Assembly (NCBI RefSeq): GCF_003751945.1
Contig: NZ_RJKL01000001.1
Coordinates: 1,054,001-1,118,000 of the forward strand
From: Couchioplanes caeruleus
GTDB taxonomy: Bacteria; Actinomycetota; Actinomycetes; Mycobacteriales; Micromonosporaceae
Reading direction: 5' to 3'
DNA length: 64,000 nt
Made by a program: the position numbers and the translations under genes. Positions within the stretch are counted from its first letter, which is position 1. Each line of letters begins with the position of its first letter. The notes beneath the pieces were generated by a model. The model was not told where the DNA came from. It saw nothing but the letters and a program-made list of their open reading frames with translations, and did no database searches. This document shows positions 52,334 through 60,566 of the stretch, piece after piece.

Positions 52334-54435
52334 GGTGTCACGACCGCGGGGTCGCCGAGGCTTCGCTCAGCGTTGCGCATGCCGATCTTCACCAGCTCGC
52401 GTCGGGCCGCGACGAGGATGTGGCCCGCGCTGACCGGTCCGGCCTCGGCGGCGGCCAGAAACGCGGCGTGCAACGCGATGTTCTGAATGCAGCCGCCGGC
52501 GATCGGCAGACGACGAGCCAGTGCGGCAATATCCATGCCGGACGCTAGCGGGGTGTCCGGCGGGAAGGCACGGTCCCAGATGCGCTGCCGCTCCGCGGCG
52601 TCGGGCAGGGGGAACTCGACGACGAACCGCAGCCGCCGAACGAAGGCGTCGTCGATGCCCTGCCTCATGTTGCTGGTCAGCACGGCTAACCCGCGGAACG
52701 ACTCCATGCGTTGCAGCAGGTAGGCGACCTCGACGTTGGCGTAGCGGTCGTGCGCGTCCTGGACCTCGGTACGCTTGCCGAAGATCGCGTCGGCCTCGTC
52801 GAACAGCAGCACGGCGCCGGCGCTCTCGGCGGCGTCGAAGAGGCCGTCGAGATTCCTCTCGGTCTCCCCGATGTACTTCGAGATCGTCTTGGAGAGATCG
52901 ACCTGCAACAGGTCGACGCCGAGCGCGCCGGCGACAATCTGGGCGGCCATGGTCTTGCCGGTGCCACTCGGCCCGCTGAACAGGGCCGCCACGCCATTGC
53001 CGTACGGCATCCGGCCGGCGAAGCCCCACTCCTCCAACACCTGCCCGGCGTGCAGGACGTGCAGCGGAATCGCTCGCAGCAGGTCCTTCCGGTCCGTCGG
53101 CAGCACCAGGTCGTCCCAGCCGTACACCGGTTCGATCCGGCGGGCACCCGGCGGCAGCGGGCCGGGCAGGAGATCGCGGGCCGCCCGCTGCACCGCCGCG
53201 ACGGTCGGCTGGCCGTCGCGGTATGCCCGGGCCGTCGTGATGCTCTGCTCGATGAGCTCCGGGTCGATCGGCGCGGTGGCGGCCAGGCGACGGGCGTCGT
53301 CCGGGTCGAGCGGAACCCCGTTGCGGTCCGCCGCCTGATTCCACCAGTCGGTCCGCTGGGCGACGGTGATCGCCGGCGCCCGCAGTATCGGGCCGGATCC
53401 GGGGCGTCGCTCGCCGTCGGTCGCCACCAACCGGACCGCGTCGGCCGCGCGCGACAGCCGATCCGCCACCGCCAGCCGATCGGCCGGTCCGACCGCGCTC
53501 GTGCCGACGACGAGCAGGCCGGCTCCGGCCAGCCGGCTGAGCACCGTCCAATCCGCCACGGCGTCGGTCCCGGCCTGCTCGACGTCGCCGACCACCAGCG
53601 GCAGGCCGACGGCCGCTGCCAGCCGGGTGAACCAGCCGGTGGCGTGCCCGCCGCCGACCAGGTGGATCGGGTGGGCACCCGGGTGGCGTCGCAACCGAAG
53701 CGCCGCATCCGCTTCTGCGTCGGTCAGCGTCGGTTGATCGTCGCGGTGCGGCCGGTGCAGCCGCGCCCCAGAGCGGGCCACCGCATCGTCGATCGACGGC
53801 GCCAGCAGGTGGGCGATGACAGCCGCGGCGGGCGCCAACCCGGCGTCGACGGCGAGGGCGTCGCCGTCGACGGGCCGGATCAGCCCTCCCGACACAGCGG
53901 AGGTGGGGGCGTCGATCGTACGGCGCAGCTTCCACGTGCTCAGGCCGGCCGAGGACACGAGTTCGGCCAGCAGGGTCAGGCCGGGGCGGCGGCGGGTGAG
54001 ATCGTCCTGCAGCACTCCCATGACCGTCCCATACCGGCCGTCCAGTTCCGGTGCCAATACGAGGCAGAACAGCCGGAGTTCGAGCGTGGTGAGCGCGAAC
54101 ACCTCGGCGATCTGCACGACGGTCGCCGGCAGCCCGATGCGGTCGACGATCAGCGCCCGGTCGGCGGCAGCCAGCCTGTCGGCGATCTCCGAAGCCGTGG
54201 CCGTCGGCGTCACGGATCCGAGCAGCGCCAGCGCCTCGCGCGGCGAAATCGACCAGCCGGGCACGCCGGCGACGTCGGGGCCGAGACGACGGAGCAGGCT
54301 GCGGCCCAGGCTGAGCTCCACGAACTCGGTCAACGCGGCCGTGTCGGCGCCATGGAGCTCCTGACGAGATGCTGTCGCGACGATCGTCTCCATGTCCCAG
54401 GCCGTCTCTCTGATCGCCCCGGCGTGGCCGGACAC
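52330..54435 (-). CDS. AAA+ ATPase of the contractile injection system (Afp15-like)
   Basis: 701 residues. Helical N-terminal domain (~1-430), then AAA+ module: Walker A SGPSGTGKT near residue 487, Walker B LLFDEADAIFGKR, sensor-1 VLTSNM and arginine-finger region FVRRLRFVVEFPLP. This is the second-round remodelling ATPase invariably present in eCIS clusters, thought to act in assembly or cargo loading. The gene is first in the CIS operon. GTG start; an internal ATG (METIVATAS) 42 nt downstream is an alternative. Confidence 0.92.
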   Translation of the reverse strand: MSGHAGAIRETAWDMETIVATASRQELHGADTAALTEFVELSLGRSLLRRLGPDVAGVPGWSISPREALALLGSVTPTATASEIADRLAAADRALIVDRIGLPATVVQIAEVFALTTLELRLFCLVLAPELDGRYGTVMGVLQDDLTRRRPGLTLLAELVSSAGLSTWKLRRTIDAPTSAVSGGLIRPVDGDALAVDAGLAPAAAVIAHLLAPSIDDAVARSGARLHRPHRDDQPTLTDAEADAALRLRRHPGAHPIHLVGGGHATGWFTRLAAAVGLPLVVGDVEQAGTDAVADWTVLSRLAGAGLLVVGTSAVGPADRLAVADRLSRAADAVRLVATDGERRPGSGPILRAPAITVAQRTDWWNQAADRNGVPLDPDDARRLAATAPIDPELIEQSITTARAYRDGQPTVAAVQRAARDLLPGPLPPGARRIEPVYGWDDLVLPTDRKDLLRAIPLHVLHAGQVLEEWGFAGRMPYGNGVAALFSGPSGTGKTMAAQIVAGALGVDLLQVDLSKTISKYIGETERNLDGLFDAAESAGAVLLFDEADAIFGKRTEVQDAHDRYANVEVAYLLQRMESFRGLAVLTSNMRQGIDDAFVRRLRFVVEFPLPDAAERQRIWDRAFPPDTPLASGMDIAALARRLPIAGGCIQNIALHAAFLAAAEAGPVSAGHILVAARRELVKIGMRNAERSLGDPAVVTP

Positions 54436-54514
54436 TTCGATGACTAGGAGAACTATCGCCGGGCGAACGCCGCGAGCCCATGGGCCATCGGATTCAGAAA
54501 GGGTTCAGCAGGGC

Positions 54515-55177
54515 TCATCTCTCGCCGGGCGCGAGCGCCGGCGGCACGCCATACGTCTCGACGAACCACGAAGCCGCGTCGGCGCGACGGCTCAGCCCGA
54601 GCTTGTCGAGGATGCTGTGGACGTGGTTCTTGACCGTGCAGACCTCGATGAACAGCCGACGGCCGATCTCCCGGTTGCTCAAGCCGGCGGCGAGCAGACC
54701 GGAGATCTGCTGTTCGCGGATCGTCAAGGGCTCGGCAGGGCACACGCCGCGGTGCTCGTGCGCCAGCGCGGCGAGCCGGCGAAACAGCCCACCGGTAATC
54801 GACGGTGAGCAGACGGCGCCGCCGCGAACCACCTGGTGGAGCGTCTCCACTAGCCGGCTCAGATCACCCTCGCCCGTCACGTAGGCCGCCGCGCCCGCCT
54901 CCAGGCAGGCAAGGACCGCATCGTCGGTGCCGAGCGCGCCGATGGCCACGGTCCGGACTCCCGGCAAGCCCGTGGTGACCTCGCGCAGCGAGCCGAGCGC
55001 GCCGGAAGGCGTCACGTCGACCAGGACCACGTCAGGATGGAGACGACGGATCCTCGTGATACCGGCGGCATCCGGGCCGGCGTGGCCGAGAAAGGCTATC
55101 TCCGGCGGCAGGGACAGCGCCCGGGCCATCAGCACGCGGTAGATCCGTACGTGCCCGAGGACCGCCACCCGTGTCAT
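54515..55177 (-). CDS. LuxR/NarL-type response regulator with atypical receiver
   Basis: 220 residues. Receiver-like domain 1-~115 with a phospho-acceptor-type Asp in VVLVDVTPSG but lacking the N-terminal acidic pair (RVAVLGHVRIYR instead of DD/DE). C-terminal helix-turn-helix LTIREQQISGLLAAGLSNRE, then KNHVHSILDKLGL. Lies 79 nt upstream of the CIS operon on the same strand, so it may be co-transcribed and control it. Likely phosphorylation-independent or non-canonical. Confidence 0.85.
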   Translation of the reverse strand: MTRVAVLGHVRIYRVLMARALSLPPEIAFLGHAGPDAAGITRIRRLHPDVVLVDVTPSGALGSLREVTTGLPGVRTVAIGALGTDDAVLACLEAGAAAYVTGEGDLSRLVETLHQVVRGGAVCSPSITGGLFRRLAALAHEHRGVCPAEPLTIREQQISGLLAAGLSNREIGRRLFIEVCTVKNHVHSILDKLGLSRRADAASWFVETYGVPPALAPGER

Positions 55178-55265
55178 GGCCGCTCCCCCGCTCTCCGGGA
55201 TGTCCCTGCGAGTCTTACCGGCTGCGGCCGTGCGCCGCCATGGGCCGATGGATTCGGACCGGGTT

Positions 55266-56057
55266 CTAGGCCCTTGCGGTCTTGCCCGGTACGAGGCCCA
55301 GCCGCTGGGCGCACAGTACGGTGTTGAGCCGATCCGGTGTGGCGAGCTTGCGCTGTAGGTTCTCCTGGTGCTTGGCGACCGTACGGGGCGATATCCCGAG
55401 CCGGCGGCCGGCCGCGTTGATACTCAGGCCCTTCGCGAAGAGGCAGAGGACGGCCAGCTCGCGCGGGGTGATGCCGTGGTCGCCGACACGCTGTTCCGCG
55501 TCCGGCGGATCGGTTACCCGCGCGGCACGCCATCCCGAGATGGTGTTCTGGTGCCGATCGAGTGCGGTGAGGGCGCGTTGAAGCCGGCGCACCTTCAGCT
55601 GCTCCGATTCGGTGAAGTTGCCGTCGGGCCGACCGATGCCGAACAGACGTACTTCCGACGAGGACCAGGACAGCGGCACCATGAGATGGTGGCCGGCGCC
55701 GCCGAACTCACGCCGCATCCGGCCGAAGCGCGCGGCCGAGCGCCACCGGCACTCGTCGACGACGTCGTCGAGGGTGCGCGGCAGCGGATCGCACCGACGG
55801 CCGTAGTGGCGCACCAACGGATAGGCCATGTTCTCCTCGGCCGTAACCCTGATCCGTGCGGCCCAGTCCGGCCACACCGCAACCGTGGAGGTGGTCAGCC
55901 CGGGCCGGTCGATGTCGAGCACCCCGCCGATCGTGACGCCGAAGTGCGACGTCAATTCATCGAAGAGGCGAGGCCAGACGTCCCTATCCTCGTCAAGGTC
56001 GGCCATCGCCGCCAACACCAGATCCAGAATCCTATTGTCCAGCCCGGTCCCCGTCAT
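55266..56057 (-). CDS. LuxR-type regulator with GAF-like N-terminal domain
   Basis: 263 residues from the ATG at 56057; longer start rejected for lack of a ribosome-binding site. N-terminal ~180 residues look like a sensory alpha/beta (GAF-like) domain (IGGVLDIDRPG, HLMVPLSWSSSEVRLFGIG). C-terminal LuxR helix-turn-helix ITPRELAVLCLFAKGLSINA, then SPRTVAKHQENLQRKL. Divergent from the next regulator. Probable one-component activator or repressor for the CIS locus, inferred from location. Confidence 0.8.
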   Translation of the reverse strand: MTGTGLDNRILDLVLAAMADLDEDRDVWPRLFDELTSHFGVTIGGVLDIDRPGLTTSTVAVWPDWAARIRVTAEENMAYPLVRHYGRRCDPLPRTLDDVVDECRWRSAARFGRMRREFGGAGHHLMVPLSWSSSEVRLFGIGRPDGNFTESEQLKVRRLQRALTALDRHQNTISGWRAARVTDPPDAEQRVGDHGITPRELAVLCLFAKGLSINAAGRRLGISPRTVAKHQENLQRKLATPDRLNTVLCAQRLGLVPGKTARA

Positions 56058-56203
56058 ACCCGTATGGTCGCGTGCGGGGCGGCCCGGAATCCATCGGATG
56101 ATTGGTGTCGGACAGTCGGAGGATACGTCAAATCTCGTATGTCCTCGCGGCGAGCCGACCGGCACGATAAGAAAGCAGATCTGTTAGACCGGAGTGGCCG
56201 GCC

Positions 56204-56839
56204 ATGGATTTAGTGATCATTGCAGCGGTTCGCCTCTACCGTGAGGGACTGGCCGACGTGCTGCACGGTCGCGGAACGATCAATGTGGTCGGTACCGCGG
56301 ACAGCGGCGACGCGGGCGTCGCGTGCGTCCAGCGCACTCGGCCCGACCTGGTGCTCGTCGACACGGCGACACCCGGCGGCCTGGACGTCCTGCGGAGCCT
56401 TCGGACGACGGCTCCGCAGGTCCGTACGGTGGCGCTGGGAGTCGTCGAAAGCGGGCCCGACGTCTTAGCGTGCGTCGAGGCGGGCGCGGCCGGCTACGTG
56501 CCGCGCGAGGCATCGCTGGAGGACTTGGTCGCAACGCTGGAGCGGGCCGGGCGCGGCGAGGCCACCTGCCCGCCCGAGATCCTGGCCGAGCTGTTGCGCC
56601 GGGTGACCGAGCTGGCCGGTGGCAGCACCTTCGCGCTGTCTGGCAGCGATCTGCTGACCAGCCGCGAGCTGCAGATCGTGCAGCTGATCGCGAACGGACT
56701 GACCAATCAGGAGATCGCGGAGCGCCTCGCGGTGGCGCTGTCCACCGTGAAGAATCACATCCACAACATCTTCGCCAAGCTCCAGATCAGCGGCCGGGCC
56801 GAGGTAGCGGCCTGGGTGCGGCGGCAGAGCGCGGTCTAG
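56204..56839 (+). CDS. LuxR/NarL-type response regulator with atypical receiver
   Basis: 211 residues, a paralogue of the regulator at 54515. Receiver-like part has Asp in LVLVDTATPGG but no acidic pair at the N-terminus (DLVIIAAVRLYREG). HTH: LTSRELQIVQLIANGLTNQE, then VKNHIHNIFAKLQI. Divergent from the GAF-LuxR gene and followed by a receiver-only gene. Regulation by phosphorylation is doubtful for the same reason. Confidence 0.85.
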   Translation: MDLVIIAAVRLYREGLADVLHGRGTINVVGTADSGDAGVACVQRTRPDLVLVDTATPGGLDVLRSLRTTAPQVRTVALGVVESGPDVLACVEAGAAGYVPREASLEDLVATLERAGRGEATCPPEILAELLRRVTELAGGSTFALSGSDLLTSRELQIVQLIANGLTNQEIAERLAVALSTVKNHIHNIFAKLQISGRAEVAAWVRRQSAV

Positions 56840-56971
56840 CAAGGCCATGGCACTCGACGTAGGGATCCGCCGTAGCGGTACTAGGGCGGATTCGAATCTT
56901 TCGCCTCATGGCCGGCGGCCTCGACGACCGGGAATACTGCGGGGATACCCCCGCTTCGAGATAGGACCGGC

Positions 56972-57334
56972 GTGCGACACGTCACCGTTCTCATCGATCT
57001 CCGCGGCGTGCTCGGCGGCGTGGTCATTGAGCTGCTCAAGGAGGCGTACGGCGACCGCGCGGTGGCCGAGGTGCCTCGCGAGGTCCCGCTGGCGGAGGCC
57101 GTCAACCGGGCACGACCACAGGTGGTGGTCACCACGCTGCGCAACGACGCGGATCCGGCCGTCGCGACACACATGCTGACACGACTGCTGGACGACCATC
57201 CCCGCCTGCGAATCCTCGTGGTCGAGGGCGACGGGCAATCGGGCTCCCTCTGGGAACTCCGGCCGACCCGTACCCTCCTGGGCGAGCTGTCGCCACAGCT
57301 CTTGGTGAGGGCGATCGACAGCGACCACCGCTGA
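56972..57334 (+). CDS. Receiver-like stub protein without output domain
   Basis: 120 residues from GTG. Secondary-structure pattern resembles a receiver (VTVLIDLRGVLGGVVIELL; VVVTTLRNDADP; LRILVVEGDG), and it sits directly after a paralogous LuxR regulator gene, but the phospho-acceptor Asp is not in a standard VxxD context and no DNA-binding domain follows. Possibly a decoy or inhibitor that dimerises with the neighbouring regulators, or a degenerate copy. Confidence 0.5.
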   Translation: MRHVTVLIDLRGVLGGVVIELLKEAYGDRAVAEVPREVPLAEAVNRARPQVVVTTLRNDADPAVATHMLTRLLDDHPRLRILVVEGDGQSGSLWELRPTRTLLGELSPQLLVRAIDSDHR

Positions 57335-57427
57335 CCCTGAGACCGCCGTCAACGGGCCAGGGCGGCGAGGCTGAGCGTCAGGTGGATCGAGTGGTGTGCC
57401 AATAATCCGAGTGGGCTCCGGTGACGC

Positions 57428-57897
57428 TCAGCCGGGGACGGGCGAGGACCCGGGAGGCATCGATGTTGACGACCGGGTGGTGAAGTCGGCGTAATCGTAG
57501 GGGTCGCGGGCAGAGCCGAGCAGACCTGCCTCATGACGCCAAGGTCCTACGTCCGGTAGGGCCCTCCACCTTGGCGCCCTGGGGCAGACCCGCTTCATGG
57601 TTTCCGGACGGGCAACGTCAGTGATCACCGTCTTGGCGCGGTGCCCGTTACGCGAGTTCCCGCTGCCCTGACCGGCCGGGTCGTGCTTGTCATAGCCGAC
57701 GTGGTCGGTGATCCCACCTTTCAACGCGGACTCGAGGATCCGCTTGGTCATCTGCTTCAACAGACCGCCCTCACCGGTCGGTTTCAGCCCGTCACCCCGA
57801 GCCCGGTCGACCAGCATCGCAACCATCTGCTCATCCGTGACCACACCCCGCCTGAATGCCGGCCAGCCCCTGCTCGACGATGGGTTCCGTCGTCATC
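57428..57897 (-). pseudogene. Truncated IS256-family transposase
   Basis: Minus-strand start MTTEPIVEQGLAGIQAG breaks frame near 57845 and continues VTDEQMVAMLVDRARGDG, then TGEGGLLKQMTKRILESALK, then HVGYDKHDPAGQGSGNSRNG, then KTVITDV. This is the conserved N-terminus of actinobacterial IS256 (mutator) transposases. The DDE catalytic domain is absent and the sequence ends in unrelated frame. A dead insertion scar between the CIS regulators and the fatty-acid-activation genes; bases 57898-58182 after it hold no visible gene. Confidence 0.75.
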
Positions 57898-58182
57898 CTG
57901 GCGTCTCCCTTGAAGATCGAGATCCGCCGTTATTTCGACTCAGTCCCCGAACTGGTCGAAGCGCAACCAGGGTGCTCGAGGCGTAAGAGTCCAGAGATCC
58001 GATCGAGCCAGACCAAGGCTGATTCGCCGCTGGCGTCGCCTCGGTGCCGGTGTTGTCCGGCCGCGCAAGCACGGCGCAAGGCCTGCCGGCCATCCTCGGT
58101 GCGCAGCGGCCGCGCCGACCGCGGTTGGCGCTCGCGCGGCCGTTGCCCGACCCGGGCCTGGAGAAGACGGAAGGACGACGAC

Positions 58183-59928
58183 GTGACCTCGACAGCCAGT
58201 ACCGATCCAGCCACGGTGGTGGACCTTGTCGCCCAGCGCCGCGGCGGCCGGGGCACCCTGACGGTACTGGGTGGCGACGCCGTCGTTCGGTCGGTCACCT
58301 GGGCCGCCGTCCACGACCGGGCTCGACGGCTGATGACCCTGCTGCGCGGTCATGGCGTCGGCCCGGGCAGCCGGGTCGGCCTGCTCGCCGACACCGGCGT
58401 CGGGCTGGTCACCGCGATTCAGGGTGTCTGGCTGTCCGGTGCCGCCGTCACGATCCTGCCGATGCCGGTCCGGCGCGCGGACGCGGCGTACGTCGCGCAC
58501 CTGCGGCGGACCATCGCCGACGGCCGGCTCGGACTCGTACTCGTCGGGGTGCCCCTGGCCGGGCTACGACCGGAGCTGGCCGCGGCCGCGCCGACAGCCG
58601 ATCTGGACGCGGCGGTGGCGGACGCCGCGGTGTACGAGCCGGCGACGCCGGCGACGCCCGCCCCGGACGATCTCGCGGTCCTGCAGTACACCAGCGGCTC
58701 CACGCGGCAGCCGCGCGGGGTACCGGTGACACACGGCAACCTCGCCGCGAACCTGGCGTCGATCCGGGTGGCGACCCGCCACGCGGAGGTGCACGGCTGC
58801 CTGTTGAGCTGGCTGCCGCTGTACCACGACATGGGGCTGGTCGGCTTCGCCGTGCTCCCGATGTCCTGCGGCTGCCCGTTGGTGCTGCAGCCGCCGGCGG
58901 TGTTCGCGACCCGGCCGCTCGGCTGGCTGGAAGCGGTGGCCGCGTACCGGGCGACGGCGACGGCCGCCCCCAACTTCGCCTGGGGGCTGGCAACCCGCCT
59001 ACTGGACGCGCTTCCACGACATGACACGGGGCTGCGGCTGGACTCATTACGCTTCGCGCTGACCGGCGGTGAGCCGGTCGATCCGGTGCTGATGACCCGG
59101 TTCGCCGCCGCGGCCCGCCGGCACGGCCTGGACCCGTCCGTCCTGACCTGCGGGTACGGGCTCGCCGAGGCGACCCTCGCGGTGAGCTTCTCCCGGCCCG
59201 GTGCGGGGCTGGAGTTCGACGTGGTCGACCCCGACGAGTTGGAGCTGCGGGGGTACGCCGTCCCCGCCGACGGCCCCCGCCCAGGTCGGGCGCTGGCCCG
59301 GCTGGGACCGCCCGTGCCGGGCTGCCGGCTGCGGGTCGTGCACCGGGTGACCGGGCGGCCGCTGGGCGAGCGCCGGGTGGGGCACGTCGAGGTCGCCGGG
59401 GCCAGTGTCGTCCGCGGCTACTGGGGCGAGCCGCCGGCTCCGCCGGGTGGCTGGCGGGCCACCGGCGACCTGGGGTACCTGGCCGACGGTGAGCTCGTGG
59501 TCTGCGGCCGGGAGAAGGACGTGCTCTTCGCCGCCGGCCGCAACGTGTACCCGCAGGACGTGGAGGCCGTCGCGGGCGAGGTCCCCGGGGTGCGCCCCGG
59601 CGGCGTGGCCGCGTTCGCCGTGCCGGACGACGCCGTCGGGTCGGGGCATCGGCTCGCCGGCGACCGGCTCGCCGGCGACCGGCTCGCCGTGGCCGTCGAG
59701 TCCCGCGCCTGGTCCGACGGGCCTACGGCCGCTGCGGTGCGCTCCGCGGTGACCGCCGCCGTCGCGGCGGAGCTGGGGCTCACGCCGACGGTCGTGGCCG
59801 TGCTGGCGCCGGGGCGACTGGGCCGGACCTCCTCCGGCAAGCTGCAGCGGGCCGAGACCCGCCGGCAGTTCCTGGCCGGCGAACTGGAGCCGGAGAGCCC
59901 GCCGGCCGGCCCTGCCGGGGCCCCGTGA
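58183..59928 (+). CDS. Fatty-acyl-AMP ligase-like adenylating enzyme
   Basis: 581 residues from GTG with GGAAGGA eight bases upstream (58168-58174). ANL superfamily motifs: A3 YTSGSTRQPRGV near 168-180, SWLPLYHDMGLVGF near 208, PNFAWGLATRLL near 264, GYGLAEATLAVSF near 325, GDLGYLADGELVV near 430, and catalytic Lys in TSSGKLQR near 547. The HDMGL and PNFA blocks are typical of FAAL (FadD32/DIP2-like) enzymes that load acyl-adenylates onto carrier proteins. The ACP-GNAT gene 0.6 kb away could be the acceptor. A small in-frame repeat (RLAGDRLAGDRLAV) occurs near residue 490. Confidence 0.88.
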   Translation: MTSTASTDPATVVDLVAQRRGGRGTLTVLGGDAVVRSVTWAAVHDRARRLMTLLRGHGVGPGSRVGLLADTGVGLVTAIQGVWLSGAAVTILPMPVRRADAAYVAHLRRTIADGRLGLVLVGVPLAGLRPELAAAAPTADLDAAVADAAVYEPATPATPAPDDLAVLQYTSGSTRQPRGVPVTHGNLAANLASIRVATRHAEVHGCLLSWLPLYHDMGLVGFAVLPMSCGCPLVLQPPAVFATRPLGWLEAVAAYRATATAAPNFAWGLATRLLDALPRHDTGLRLDSLRFALTGGEPVDPVLMTRFAAAARRHGLDPSVLTCGYGLAEATLAVSFSRPGAGLEFDVVDPDELELRGYAVPADGPRPGRALARLGPPVPGCRLRVVHRVTGRPLGERRVGHVEVAGASVVRGYWGEPPAPPGGWRATGDLGYLADGELVVCGREKDVLFAAGRNVYPQDVEAVAGEVPGVRPGGVAAFAVPDDAVGSGHRLAGDRLAGDRLAVAVESRAWSDGPTAAAVRSAVTAAVAAELGLTPTVVAVLAPGRLGRTSSGKLQRAETRRQFLAGELEPESPPAGPAGAP

Positions 59929-59933
59929 CCAAG

Positions 59934-59974
59934 GCTGCGCCGCAGGGCTGGCGCCCGGCCGGCCCTGCGGCAGC
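59934..59974. terminator. Probable bidirectional terminator hairpin between convergent genes
   Basis: gctgcgccgcagggc (59934-59948) pairs with gccctgcggcagc (59962-59974), a 13-bp stem with a 2-nt bulge and 13-nt loop. It sits between the stops of the convergent adenylating-enzyme and peptidoglycan-binding genes. Confidence 0.6.
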
Positions 59975-59986
59975 TGAGACGGCTCC

Positions 59987-60484
59987 TCAGCAGTGGTCGA
60001 AACCCTGGTCGCTCTCGCGGTACTTCGGCCACTTCATCGCGCCTCGCGTGTCGGGCCCGTACGTCCCGTCGACGGGCAGCCCGTGGAACTGCTGCACATT
60101 GGCCACGGCGTCGCGGGTCGCCGTGCCGTACTGACCATCGCGTTCGATGCTCTGCCCGTAGCAGCGGACCAGGGCGTCCTGCAGCACCTTGACCCCGGAC
60201 CCGGAGGACCCGACGCCGAGGATGCAGTTGCTCTCGCCACCGTTGCGGGTGATGCTCGGGATCGGGACGTAGTAGCCGGTGCCGGTCACGAAGTCCGTAT
60301 GGCTCGCGCAGGTCGGGGCGGCGGCCTCGGCGGGCCGGGCTGCGGGCTCCGGCTGGCCATGCCTTGCCGGCGGCTCCGCAATGGGCGACGCCTGGGCGGC
60401 CGCGGGGGTCAGCACGCCGGCGATGCCGGCGGTCAGGCCGGTCATCGTCAGCAGGGTTCGGCGGTGGTTGTCGGTTGTCGTCAT
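59987..60484 (-). CDS. Secreted peptidoglycan-binding-domain protein
   Basis: 165 residues from ATG with GGAGGAG upstream. N-terminal twin-Arg-containing signal (HRRTLLTMTGLTAGIAGVL...AQA) suggesting export via Tat or Sec; cleavage likely after AQA. After an Ala/Pro linker, residues ~95-155 form a PG_binding_1-like domain (SGVKVLQDALVRCYGQ, RDGQYGTATRDAV, then VQQFHGLPVDGTYGPDT). Two Cys pairs could form disulfides. It lacks a catalytic domain, so it is probably a small cell-wall-associated protein. Confidence 0.85.
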   Translation of the reverse strand: MTTTDNHRRTLLTMTGLTAGIAGVLTPAAAQASPIAEPPARHGQPEPAARPAEAAAPTCASHTDFVTGTGYYVPIPSITRNGGESNCILGVGSSGSGVKVLQDALVRCYGQSIERDGQYGTATRDAVANVQQFHGLPVDGTYGPDTRGAMKWPKYRESDQGFDHC

Positions 60485-60566
60485 GGCTCCTCCAAGGTGT
60501 CGGATGTGGACGCGTCGGTACGGAGCAGGACCGGAGGCGAGCGGGCCCGCAGCGGCCGGCCCGGCG

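Noticed and set aside
28000..54435. Prophage
   Set aside because: Tail-type genes are complete but there is no capsid, portal, terminase, lysis or integrase gene, and eCIS-specific DUF4255, AAA+ ATPase and DUF4157 are present.
28000..54435. Type VI secretion system
   Set aside because: No TssJ/L/M membrane complex, no ClpV-type ATPase and no two-part sheath; the AAA+ protein and cap are of the eCIS kind.
52711..54447. 578-codon plus-strand frame opposite the AAA+ ATPase gene
   Set aside because: Antisense of a gene with intact Walker motifs; no independent ribosome-binding site.
57856..58182. 109-codon N-terminal extension of the adenylating enzyme
   Set aside because: Extension runs through the IS256 relic with non-protein-like sequence; GTG at 58183 has a good ribosome-binding site.
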